A stretch of 64,000 nt of DNA from Rhodoferax koreense (lineage in GTDB: Bacteria > Pseudomonadota > Gammaproteobacteria > Burkholderiales > Burkholderiaceae_C): assembly GCF_001955695.1 (NCBI RefSeq), contig NZ_CP019236.1, positions 3,038,001 to 3,102,000 on the forward strand, read 5' to 3'. How positions within the stretch are numbered: position 1 is the stretch's first letter; each line of letters opens with the position of its first letter. The notes under the pieces were generated by a model. That model did not search any database. It saw nothing but the letters and a program-made list of their open reading frames with translations, and had not been told where the DNA came from. The translations under genes were made by a program, and so were the position numbers. Of this stretch, positions 39,005 to 47,099 are shown in pieces.

Positions 39005-39913
39005 ATGCACCCACTGATCCGCAAACTTCTCGCGCCGCTGGCGGCCGCGACCCTTTTGATGGCGGGCACAGCCGCCCTCGCCGATCCCTTGCCCGTCACG
39101 GCCAGCTTCAGCATCCTCGGTGACCTGGTCAAGGTCGTCGGCGGGGAACGCGTGAACGTGACCACCCTGGTCGGCCCCGACGAGGACGCCCATGTCTTCG
39201 AACCCAAGCCCGGCGACGCCAAGGCCATCCTGCAATCCAGGCTGCTCGTCACCAACGGCCTGGGTTTCGAACCCTGGGCGCAGAAGCTGGCGCGTTCGGC
39301 CAACTACAAGGGCGCGACCGTGGTCGCGTCCAAGGGCGTCAAGGCCCGCACGCTGCCCGCGGAGAAGGGGCACCACCATGCCGAGACCGATCCCCATGCC
39401 TGGCAGGACCCGACCAACACCATCCTCTATGTGCGCAACATCGCCACCGCGCTCACGCAGCTCGATCCTGCCGGGGCCGAAACCTTCCAGCGCAACACCG
39501 ACGCCTACGTCAAGGAACTCGAAGCGCTCGACGCTTGGGCCCGGCAACAAATCGCCGCGCTGCCGGCGGACAAGCGTAAGGTCATCACCTCGCACGACGC
39601 CTTCGGCTACTTCGCCGCCCACTACGGCCTGACCTTCCTCGCGCCACAGGGCGTGTCCACCGAAGCCGAGCCCAGCGCCAAGGAAGTGGCCGAGCTGATC
39701 CGCCAGATCAGACGCGAGAAGATCAAGGCCGTGTTCTTCGAGAACATGAGCAACCCGAAGCTGCTGGCGCAGCTGAGCAAGGACGCCGGGGTCACGCTGG
39801 GCGCGGAGCTTTACGCCGACGCCTTGTCGCCCGCCGGCCAGCCGGGCGCCACCTACCTGCAGATGATGCGCCACAACATCACGCAGCTGACCACGGGCAT
39901 GCAGCAGAACTGA
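39005..39913 (+). CDS. znuA: Periplasmic zinc-binding protein
   Basis: 302 residues, cluster A-I metal-binding protein. The signal peptide ends about ALAD (residue 27). Expected zinc ligands are H63 (DEDAHVFEP), H131 (DPHAWQDP), a histidine in SHDAFGYFAAHYG (about residue 197) and an acidic residue near YADALS. The His-rich loop is short, KGHHHAETD (residues 121-129), unlike the long loops of E. coli ZnuA. It starts 31 bases after znuB with AGGAG upstream. Confidence 0.94.
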   Translation: MHPLIRKLLAPLAAATLLMAGTAALADPLPVTASFSILGDLVKVVGGERVNVTTLVGPDEDAHVFEPKPGDAKAILQSRLLVTNGLGFEPWAQKLARSANYKGATVVASKGVKARTLPAEKGHHHAETDPHAWQDPTNTILYVRNIATALTQLDPAGAETFQRNTDAYVKELEALDAWARQQIAALPADKRKVITSHDAFGYFAAHYGLTFLAPQGVSTEAEPSAKEVAELIRQIRREKIKAVFFENMSNPKLLAQLSKDAGVTLGAELYADALSPAGQPGATYLQMMRHNITQLTTGMQQN

Positions 39914-39966
39914 ATCGATCTTCCTGCGCCGGATGGCGTACACCAATGAGCGGATGCGCGAAGGAT

Positions 39967-40007
39967 TTGACTCTCGATAAGGAGGTAAATTAACGAAACA
40001 GTTGTTT
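39967..40007 (+). promoter_or_regulatory. Candidate promoter and 14-base palindrome upstream of the COX-P450 fusion gene
   Basis: TTGACT at 39967-39972 could be a -35 box; the best-placed -10, TTAACG, is poor. AAGGAGGT at 39979-39986 is a perfect ribosome-site sequence, but no start codon follows at the right distance. The palindrome GAAACAGTTGTTTC (39994-40007) lies just downstream, where an operator would block transcription. The gene's own ribosome site is probably AGAGGA at 40019-40024, ahead of the GTG at 40032. Confidence 0.45.
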
Positions 40008-40031
40008 CAACCAAGAACGAGAGGATTCCCA

Positions 40032-42938
40032 GTGAATTTGTGGCGTCGATGCTTTTGCGAGGCCCTGAACCACGCGGATTTCTTCTGGGAACGTGTGTCT
40101 TCCATCCGGCCGTTGTACCGTTGGCTCAACGGCCTGTTCATCCGGCTGACCGTCAGTTCCACCCTGGCGCGCCCGCACCCGTTTTCGCTGTGGAGCCCGG
40201 GGCCGGCCACGTCCTCGCCGGCCGACTACACCTCGTGGACCGGCCTGACCGACCGCAGCTTCACGGGGCGCCATCTGCCGCCGGCCGACCCCGCGTGGAC
40301 GGCTGCGCTACCGGCACGCGATCAACTCCGCGCGCTTTTCGTCCGCGAGCAATTCGCGGCCTGCCCCCGCAGCAGCACGTTGTTCTGCTTCTTCGCACAA
40401 TGGTTCACGGACAGTTTCCTGCGCACGCATCCGACCGAGCCGCTGCGCAATACCTCGAACCATGAAATCGACCTCTGCCAGATCTACGGCATCTGCGCAA
40501 GCGACACCCGGCTGCTGCGCAGCGGGGTTGGCGGCAAGCTCAAGAGCCAACGCATCGGCGGCGAGGAATACCCCGAGTTCCTGTTCGAGCGCAACGGCAT
40601 CTTCGTGCGCCAGCAGTTCCTGGGGCTCTCGTACATCGACGCGAAGAAACGCGACTTCGCCACCGCGGCGGTGCCGGCCGGCTTCGACACACCCCACCGG
40701 TACCGCAGCTTCTTCGCCACCGGCCTGGAACGCGGCAATTCCAGCGCCTTCTACACGGCCATCAGCACGATCTTCCTGCGCGAACACAACCGGCTGTGCG
40801 ACGAGATCGCCCGCACGAACCCGACGTGGGGCGACGACCGCATCTTCGAGACCGCGCGCAACACCAACATCGCGCAACTGCTGAAGATCATCATCCAGGA
40901 CTACATCAACCACATCTCGTCGTCGGCCTTCAAGCTGTTCGTCGACGTTGGCACGGCCGAACGCGAGACCTGGTACCGCACGAACCGCATCGCGGCGGAA
41001 TTCGACCTCCTGTACCGCTGGCACGCGCTGGTGCCCAACGAATGCGTGGTGGACGCGCAGACCGTCGCCAACCAGGATTTCCGCTTCAACAACCAGTTCC
41101 TGATCGACAAGGGCCTGGCCAGCCTGCTCGGCTCGGCCTCGCAGCAGCAGGCCGGCAACATCCGCCTGCAAAACACGGCGTTCTTCCTGGTGGACGCGGA
41201 AATGGCCGCGGTGGACAAATCCCGCGCCTGGCAGCTGCGTTCCTACAACGAATACCGCCAATGCTTCAGCCTGCCGCCCGCGAAGTCGTTCGAAGACCTC
41301 ACGGGCGACAAGGCGATGGCGCAGCGGCTGGAGGCGCTCTACGGCGACATCGACCAGGTGGAACTCATGGTGGGGCTGCTCGCCGAGAAACGGGCCAACG
41401 ACGTGGTCTTCGGCGCGCTGATGACACGCATGGTGGGCTCCGACGCGTTTTCGCAGGCACTGACGAACCCACTGCTTGCCCAGGCGGTCTTTGGCGAAAA
41501 GACATTCTCGAAGGCTGGCCTGTCTTGCCTCGAAGCCACTTCCACGCTCGACCAGGTCGTGCAACGCAACACCGCCATGAAAGGCGCGACGGCGTCCTTC
41601 GAGGTGCCCGCCGTGCCGCGCCTGCGCGCCTGGCCGTGGCTCGACCGCGTCTTCGACCCGCTGGAGTTCTTCTTCTGCGACTGGTACCGCTTTTTCACAC
41701 GCCGGCGCTCGGCCACCGGCAGCAGCGTGTTCCGCGTGCACCTGCTCCAGCCGATCACGGTGGTGCTGGACCACCAGGGCATCGAGCCGCTGTTTGCCGC
41801 GAAGAAGTACCGGCAGGACTACGGCTTCGGCTGGGCCGTGCCGCCGCTGCCCCTGGTCGGTGGCGTGGTGCCGAGCCTCTTCGAATCGGGTGAAGCACAC
41901 GACAGACCGAAACAGCTGTACATGGCGATGCTGGCTGCGCGCCGCGGTAAGTTGCTGCCCGTGTTCGAGGCGACGGCGCGCCGTTTCGGCCAGAAGTGGG
42001 CGATGGCACGCCGCTTCGGCTTCCAGCTGGAACTGGAGAACTTCTCGGCGGAATTCCTGTTCAAGTGGTACTTCGGCCTCGACGCCGATGCCGCCGACGT
42101 GCGCCGGCTGTACTTCGGCATGTTTTCGCCGCGCATGTTGCTGTGGCGGCTCCAGCGCTTCATCCCTGGCTCGCCCTTCAACACGACGCTCGCCATCTAC
42201 GCGCGCCTGCTGGCGCAGGTGAAGGCCTCCCAGGGCCTCGGCGAGCTGCTGACGCAGGCGCACGAAATCGGCCTCGAAGACGACGACGCGACCGCCAAGC
42301 AATTGCTGTTCGTCGCGGGCATGAACTCCTTTCTCGGCATGCAGAACCTGTCGAAATCGGTGATCGCCGAGTTGAGCCAGCGGACGGAGTTGTGCGCGCA
42401 ATTGCGCGAGGAAATACAGAGCACGCTTGGCCCGGCCTTTCCCACCTCGCTGCGCGAGTTGTCGGATGCGAAGCTGCCCCTGTTGAGCCAATTCCTGCGG
42501 GAAACGGTGCGCCTGCATCCGCCGGTCTCGCTGATCTTCGGCCGCGCCACGCAAGACCAGCAGATCAACGTCAGCGACGGCCGCAGCTATCCGGTGCGCA
42601 AGGGCGAACTGGTGATGGGGGTGTTGCCGCTGGCCATGCGCGACGCTGCCCTGTTCCCCGAGCCGGCGCTTTTCAAGCCGTCACGGTTCGACGATCCGGC
42701 GGACCGCCGCGGCCTGATCTGGCCGCGCGGCCGGCAGGACGAAGCCGCCACGGCCACCGACCGCACCTGCCCGGGGAAGGACGTGTCGGTGGAACTCATG
42801 AAGCTGCTGTGCATCTGGCTGCTGCCCAACTACCGGTGGCGCCTGGCGGAAGGCCCCGTATGGGAACAGAAAGGCTTCGGCCTCAACGTGGCCGCGCCCA
42901 AGGGGGCGATGCAGGTCGAGGATTTCGCCGCCGCTTGA
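40032..42938 (+). CDS. Fusion of cyclooxygenase-like haem dioxygenase and CYP74-like P450
   Basis: 968 residues from the GTG at 40032 (a TTG at 40002 would add ten). Residues about 20-510 follow prostaglandin H synthase closely: FFAQWFTDSFLRT, DLCQIYG, IFLREHNRLCDEI, a TWGDDRIFETAR stretch, NRIAAEFDLLYRWHALVP, SYNEYRQCFSLPP and LEALYGDID. The catalytic tyrosine and proximal haem histidine of Y-X-W-H are Y328 and H331, and the aspirin-site serine aligns with S474. The distal histidine is aspartate (D127), and the substrate-carboxylate arginine (R120 in COX) aligns with serine. No EGF domain or signal peptide. Residues about 555-968 are a P450 with ExxR (E824-R827), the cysteine ligand in RTCPGKDV (C913) and an I-helix AGMNSFLGMQ, as in CYP74. 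Inferred function: oxygenate a fatty acid, then rearrange the peroxide. The product is unknown. Confidence 0.88.
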   Translation: MNLWRRCFCEALNHADFFWERVSSIRPLYRWLNGLFIRLTVSSTLARPHPFSLWSPGPATSSPADYTSWTGLTDRSFTGRHLPPADPAWTAALPARDQLRALFVREQFAACPRSSTLFCFFAQWFTDSFLRTHPTEPLRNTSNHEIDLCQIYGICASDTRLLRSGVGGKLKSQRIGGEEYPEFLFERNGIFVRQQFLGLSYIDAKKRDFATAAVPAGFDTPHRYRSFFATGLERGNSSAFYTAISTIFLREHNRLCDEIARTNPTWGDDRIFETARNTNIAQLLKIIIQDYINHISSSAFKLFVDVGTAERETWYRTNRIAAEFDLLYRWHALVPNECVVDAQTVANQDFRFNNQFLIDKGLASLLGSASQQQAGNIRLQNTAFFLVDAEMAAVDKSRAWQLRSYNEYRQCFSLPPAKSFEDLTGDKAMAQRLEALYGDIDQVELMVGLLAEKRANDVVFGALMTRMVGSDAFSQALTNPLLAQAVFGEKTFSKAGLSCLEATSTLDQVVQRNTAMKGATASFEVPAVPRLRAWPWLDRVFDPLEFFFCDWYRFFTRRRSATGSSVFRVHLLQPITVVLDHQGIEPLFAAKKYRQDYGFGWAVPPLPLVGGVVPSLFESGEAHDRPKQLYMAMLAARRGKLLPVFEATARRFGQKWAMARRFGFQLELENFSAEFLFKWYFGLDADAADVRRLYFGMFSPRMLLWRLQRFIPGSPFNTTLAIYARLLAQVKASQGLGELLTQAHEIGLEDDDATAKQLLFVAGMNSFLGMQNLSKSVIAELSQRTELCAQLREEIQSTLGPAFPTSLRELSDAKLPLLSQFLRETVRLHPPVSLIFGRATQDQQINVSDGRSYPVRKGELVMGVLPLAMRDAALFPEPALFKPSRFDDPADRRGLIWPRGRQDEAATATDRTCPGKDVSVELMKLLCIWLLPNYRWRLAEGPVWEQKGFGLNVAAPKGAMQVEDFAAA

Positions 42939-42960
42939 CGGCGCGAGCCGCTCGAACCGC

Positions 42961-43545
42961 TTATTTGGCCAGGCGCGCGAAGGTCTTGCGGAACTTCGCC
43001 ACCTTGGGCGCCGCCACCATCATGCAATAGCCCTGGTGGGGGTTCTTGGCGAAGAAATCCTGGTGGTATTCCTCGGCGGCCGAATAGTTGCTGCGTGGCA
43101 GCACTTCGGTCACCACCGGCTGGCTGTAGGTCTTGCTCTCGGCGATCTCGGCCAGCACGCGGCGGGCCACCTCGGCCTGGTCCGGCGTCGAGGTGTAGAT
43201 GCCGCTGCGGTATTGGGTGCCCACGTCGTTGCCCTGGCGGTTCAGCGTGGTCGGGTCGTGGATCACGAAGAAGATCTGCAGGATTTCCTCCAGGCTGATC
43301 TCTTCAGGGTCGAACTTCAGCTGCACCACTTCGTTGTGGCCGGTGGTGCCGGTGCAGACCTGCTCGTAGCTCGGGTTGAGCACATGGCCGTTGCTGTAGC
43401 CGCTCTCCACGTCGACGATGCCCCGAACGTTGACGAACACGGCCTCTGTGCACCAGAAGCAGCCTCCACCGAGCGTGATGGTCTCGAGGGCAGGCTGCCG
43501 ACTGGCGCCGGAGGTGGAGGATGCGGGAGCTGGAGGCACGGACAT
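42961..43545 (-). CDS. msrA: Peptide-methionine (S)-S-oxide reductase
   Basis: 194 residues. It has the catalytic motif GGGCFWCTEAVF (C29), GYSNGHVLNPSYEQVCTGTTGHNEVV, and the resolving cysteine near the C-terminus in HQGYCMMVAAPK. The N-terminal 20 residues are Ser/Pro/Ala-rich and not a signal peptide, so it should be cytoplasmic. It converges on the COX-P450 fusion gene with 22 bases between stops. It repairs the S-epimer, complementing MsrB at 11831-12253. Confidence 0.96.
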   Translation of the reverse strand: MSVPPAPASSTSGASRQPALETITLGGGCFWCTEAVFVNVRGIVDVESGYSNGHVLNPSYEQVCTGTTGHNEVVQLKFDPEEISLEEILQIFFVIHDPTTLNRQGNDVGTQYRSGIYTSTPDQAEVARRVLAEIAESKTYSQPVVTEVLPRSNYSAAEEYHQDFFAKNPHQGYCMMVAAPKVAKFRKTFARLAK

Positions 43546-43615
43546 GGTGTTGACCTTTACTGTGTTTCGGCGGCTTGTACACTCGAAAGCCGCACAGTCT
43601 CCCAGATGGGCCCGC

Positions 43616-44440
43616 GTGCCGTCAAATCAAGCGCCGACCACCCACCCCGCTGCCTCGCCCTTGCAACTCGCCGAACTCAAGCCGATCCTGACCACCTTGG
43701 TCCTGCCACCCGCCGGGCCCTTGCTGCTGGCCGCGCTCGGCTGGCTGCTCGTGCTGCGCCGTCGCCGCAGCGGGCATCTCCTGATCGTTTCCGCGCTCGC
43801 CGCCCTGTGGTTGCTGAGCTGCAATGCCGTGGCAATCGGCCTCGCGGCGCATCTCCTGCCGCAGAGCCAGCCGCTGGCACCCGCCACCACGGCGGCCACG
43901 CTGCAGGCGCGGCAGACCCAGGCTATTGTGGTGCTGGGCAGCGGCATCCTGCCGCAGGCGCCCGAATACGGCCAGGCCCAACCCACGGCCGACGCCGCCG
44001 CCCGGCTGCGTTACGGCGCATGGCTCGCGCGGCAAAGCCGGCTGCCGCTGGCTTTCGCTGGCGGCATCGGCTGGGCGGCGCAGGGTGAGGCCATGCCGTC
44101 CGAGGGAGAGGTTTCGCGCCACTTCGTCTCGGGCGACTACGGCATCGAACTGCGCTGGGTCGACGACCAGTCGCGCGACACCAGCGAGAACGCGCGCCAG
44201 ATGTTCGAACTGCTGTCCAAGGCCGGCGTGACCCGCATCGCCCTGGTCACCAGCAGCTGGCACATGCCGCGCTCGGTGCTGGCCTTCGAGCGTGCCGGCT
44301 TCGCGGTGCTGCCGGCGCCCACCGCCTTTGCCGTGGCGCAGCAGCGCCCGCTGCTGGAGTGGCTGCCGTCGCTGCACGGCCTGCTCGGTTCACAGCGGGT
44401 GTTGCGCGAATGGCTCGGCCTGTGGGTCGCCCGGCTTTGA
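43616..44440 (+). CDS. YdcF/ElyC-like DUF218 membrane protein
   Basis: About 274 residues from the GTG at 43616. Two membrane segments lie in the first 75 residues (PILTTLVLPPAGPLLLAALGW and a stretch ending LWLLSCNAVAIGL). The DUF218 domain follows with AIVVLGSGIL, YGAWLARQSRLPLAFAGG, DTSENARQMFELL and VTSSWHMPRSVLAFERAGF. ElyC/YdcF relatives affect envelope precursor recycling. The start is uncertain because the frame is open upstream and no strong ribosome site is seen. Confidence 0.87.
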   Translation: MPSNQAPTTHPAASPLQLAELKPILTTLVLPPAGPLLLAALGWLLVLRRRRSGHLLIVSALAALWLLSCNAVAIGLAAHLLPQSQPLAPATTAATLQARQTQAIVVLGSGILPQAPEYGQAQPTADAAARLRYGAWLARQSRLPLAFAGGIGWAAQGEAMPSEGEVSRHFVSGDYGIELRWVDDQSRDTSENARQMFELLSKAGVTRIALVTSSWHMPRSVLAFERAGFAVLPAPTAFAVAQQRPLLEWLPSLHGLLGSQRVLREWLGLWVARL

Positions 44441-44544
44441 AAGCGCTGCGGCCGGCTGTGCCAATTTGGCGACGCCCGCGCGCCGGGGTGCACCAGGTCC
44501 ATGCGCGCACCCTAAAATAGCCGAGTTTGTCTCCTCGCCAATCC

Positions 44545-45216
44545 ATGACCATGACCACCCTCTCTCCACTCGAACAATCCCGCTTCAACATGATCGAACA
44601 GCAGATCCGTCCCTGGGACGTGCTGGAGCAGTCGGTGCTGGAGCAACTGGTGGCGGTCAAGCGCGAGCAGTTTCTGCCGCCCGCGCTGGAGGCCTTCGCC
44701 TTCGTCGACATGGAAACCCCATTGCCCGCCGGCCAGGCCATGCTGTCGCCGCGCGTCGAAGCCCGTGCCCTGCAGGACCTGCACGTACAGAAGCACGAGA
44801 AAGTGCTTGAGATCGGTGCCGGCTCCGGCTACATGGCCGCGCTGCTGGCCTACCGCGCCAAGCAGGTGCTGTCGCTCGAAATCGTGCCCGAACTCGTGGA
44901 ACTCGCCCGCGCCAACCTGCGCAGGGCCGGCATCAACAACGTCGAGGTGCGCCTGGCCGATGGATCGCAGGGTGCCGCGGCCGACGGTCCGTTCGACGTG
45001 ATCGTGCTGAGCGGCTCGGTGGCCGAAGTGCCGCCTGCCATCCTGTCGCAGCTCAAGATCGGCGGCCGGCTGTTCGCCGTGGTCGGCGGCGATCCCGTGA
45101 TGCGCGCCACCTTCATCACCCGCACCGGCGAAGCGGCTTATGGCACGCAGCAGCCCTGGGACACGGAGGCGCCGCGGCTGGTCAATTTCCCCGCGCCTTC
45201 CGCCTTCCGCTTTTGA
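44545..45216 (+). CDS. Protein-L-isoaspartate O-methyltransferase family protein
   Basis: 223 residues from the ATG at 44545. Class I SAM-methyltransferase with the PCMT N-terminal region (SRFNMIEQQIRPWDVLEQSVLEQLV). Motif I is VLEIGAGSGYMAALLA. Motif II is FDVIVLSGSVAEVP, where true Pcm has a D/TA-type sequence, so activity on isoaspartate is not certain. This shortened PCMT subfamily commonly sits upstream of rhodanese and tolC in betaproteobacteria. CCTAAAATAGCC at 44510-44521 may contain its -10 box. Confidence 0.9.
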   Translation: MTMTTLSPLEQSRFNMIEQQIRPWDVLEQSVLEQLVAVKREQFLPPALEAFAFVDMETPLPAGQAMLSPRVEARALQDLHVQKHEKVLEIGAGSGYMAALLAYRAKQVLSLEIVPELVELARANLRRAGINNVEVRLADGSQGAAADGPFDVIVLSGSVAEVPPAILSQLKIGGRLFAVVGGDPVMRATFITRTGEAAYGTQQPWDTEAPRLVNFPAPSAFRF

Positions 45217-45288
45217 TTTGCGTGCGGCCCAGGCGCAAATTACACTTGTTCACGAAATCCACAGTGTTTCACACCCTATAAAGCCGAC

Positions 45289-45630
45289 ATGATCGCCCAA
45301 GTCCCTCCTGCAGAACTTTCATCCTGGTTGGAGGGCGCCGTGGCACAAGGCCAGCCGGTGGTACTCGACGTGCGCGAACCTTGGGAGCTTCAGACAGCCA
45401 GCGTCACGCCCGAGGGTTTCACCCTGGTCGCGATACCGATGAACGAAATTCCCGCGCGCCTGGCCGAGCTCGATCCGCAGCAACCGCTCGCCTGCCTGTG
45501 CCACCACGGCGCACGCAGCCAGCGTGTGGCAGCCTTCCTGGTGCAGCACGGCTTCGACAACGTCGTCAACCTGGCCGGCGGCATCGACGCCTGGTCCCTG
45601 CAACGCGACGCCGCCGTGCCCAGGTACTGA
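45289..45630 (+). CDS. Single-domain rhodanese-like protein
   Basis: 113 residues. Rhodanese fold with VVLDVREPWELQTASV, and the active-site loop LACLCHHGARSQRVAAFLVQ with the catalytic cysteine (CLCHHGARS). It ends with the family's GGIDAWSLQRDAAVPRY. It likely transfers sulfane sulfur in the cytoplasm. It is followed after nine bases by the tolC-like gene, so they are probably co-transcribed. Confidence 0.93.
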   Translation: MIAQVPPAELSSWLEGAVAQGQPVVLDVREPWELQTASVTPEGFTLVAIPMNEIPARLAELDPQQPLACLCHHGARSQRVAAFLVQHGFDNVVNLAGGIDAWSLQRDAAVPRY

Positions 45631-45645
45631 GCCCCAAGGATGCCC

Positions 45646-46968
45646 ATGCGAAGCTTCCGTCCCGTCCTGCTTCTCGCCGCCGTGCAATGGGCGCTGTGCG
45701 CCTCGGCCCAGGCGCAAAGCCTGATCGAACTCTACGATGCGGCCCGCGCCACCGACGCCACCTACCAATCGGCCAAGGCGCAATACGACGCCAACCTCGC
45801 CAAGTCCGACCAAGCCAAGGCCGCCATCCTGCCTGCGGCCAACCTCGATGTCGGCGTGACGCGCAACCTCTTCGACAACACCAATCCCGACTACCAGCGG
45901 GCCTACACCACGCAGTCGGCCACGGTCAGCGCCTCGCAGCCGCTGTACCGGCCGGCCAACTGGGCCAGTTACGAGCAAGGCAAGAAGCTCATCGACCTGG
46001 CCCAGGCGCAGCTCGCTGCTGCCGAACAGGATTTGGTGCTCCGCGTGAGCCAGGCCTATTTCGATGTGCTGGCCGCCAGCGACAGCCTGACCTTCGTGCG
46101 CGCCCAGAAGGCCGCCGTCGCCGAGCAGCTTGCGTCGGCCAAGCGCAACTTCGAGGTGGGCACGTCCACCATCACCGATTCGCGCGAAGCCCAGGCCCGC
46201 TACGATCTGGTGGTCGCCCAGGAGATCGCGGCCGACAACGACCTGCGTGTCAAGAAGCTCGCACTCGACCAGATCGTGAGCCGCGTCGACGCCACGCCGA
46301 AACCGGTGCTCGCACCCATCGTGCTGCCCAACCTTCAGCCGCAGGACCTGAACGGCTGGGTCACGATCGCCGAAACCAGCCATCCATCGGTGCTGCAGGC
46401 GCTGACCGCGCTCGACGTGGCCCGGCTGGAAACCACCAAGGCCAAGGCGGGGAACAAGCCCACCATCGACCTCACCGCGGGCTACAACGTCACGCGCAAC
46501 CCGAACGGCACCTCCACCTCCACGCTGAATTCGCGCTACAACGCGGCCAACATCGGCGTGCAGCTGAGTCTGCCGCTCTTTGCCGGCTTCTCGGTCCAGA
46601 ACCGCATCCGCGAAACCCTGTCGCTCGAGGACAAGGCCGTGGCCGACCTCGAGGCCACGCGCCGCGTCGTCTCCCAGGCCACGCGCACCGCGTTCTACGG
46701 CGTGTTGTCGGGCCTGGGCCAGATCAAGGCGCTCGAAGCCGCAGAGGCCTCCAGCCAGAGCGCGCTCGAAGCCAACCAGCTCGGCTACCGCGTGGGTGTG
46801 CGCATCAACATCGACGTGCTCAATGCCCAGAGCCAGCTCTACCAGACCAAGCGCGACCTGGCCCGCGCGCGCTACGACGTGCTCGTCGGCAGCCTGCGCC
46901 TGCGCCAGGCCAACGGCACCCTCAGGCCCGAAGACCTGCAGGCCGTGAACGCGCTGCTCGCGCCCTGA
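45646..46968 (+). CDS. TolC-type outer-membrane efflux channel
   Basis: 440 residues. A signal peptide ends about ASAQAQ, followed by SLIELYDAARATDATYQSAKAQYDANLA, the classic TolC start. Two outer-membrane-efflux repeats contain long coiled-coil stretches. The second repeat ends QLGYRVGVRINIDVLNAQSQLYQTKRDLARARYDVL, where TolC has the same motif. An ATG six bases earlier exists, but AAGG at 45636-45639 fits the ATG at 45646 better. No adaptor or pump gene is adjacent, so it may serve several type I or RND systems. Confidence 0.95.
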   Translation: MRSFRPVLLLAAVQWALCASAQAQSLIELYDAARATDATYQSAKAQYDANLAKSDQAKAAILPAANLDVGVTRNLFDNTNPDYQRAYTTQSATVSASQPLYRPANWASYEQGKKLIDLAQAQLAAAEQDLVLRVSQAYFDVLAASDSLTFVRAQKAAVAEQLASAKRNFEVGTSTITDSREAQARYDLVVAQEIAADNDLRVKKLALDQIVSRVDATPKPVLAPIVLPNLQPQDLNGWVTIAETSHPSVLQALTALDVARLETTKAKAGNKPTIDLTAGYNVTRNPNGTSTSTLNSRYNAANIGVQLSLPLFAGFSVQNRIRETLSLEDKAVADLEATRRVVSQATRTAFYGVLSGLGQIKALEAAEASSQSALEANQLGYRVGVRINIDVLNAQSQLYQTKRDLARARYDVLVGSLRLRQANGTLRPEDLQAVNALLAP

Positions 46969-47099
46969 GTCCTCCAAGCGGCCGCATCCCGGCAGTCCTT
47001 CCGAAACAGGTTGACACGCCGGCTGCCACACGTGAGAGTGACGCCTGCAGTCGCAGCCTGCCGGCCGGCCCGTCGTCCGGTCCCAACCGGGAGTTTCCG

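Noticed and set aside
40308..42554. 748-codon open frame opposite the COX-P450 fusion
   Set aside because: Composition typical of an antisense artefact; the plus-strand protein has conserved haem-binding and catalytic residues.
45381..47099. Upstream extension of the subtilase-like frame through rhodanese and tolC
   Set aside because: Low-complexity Arg/Ala-rich translation overlapping two genuine genes; the protein begins at the ATG at 47100.
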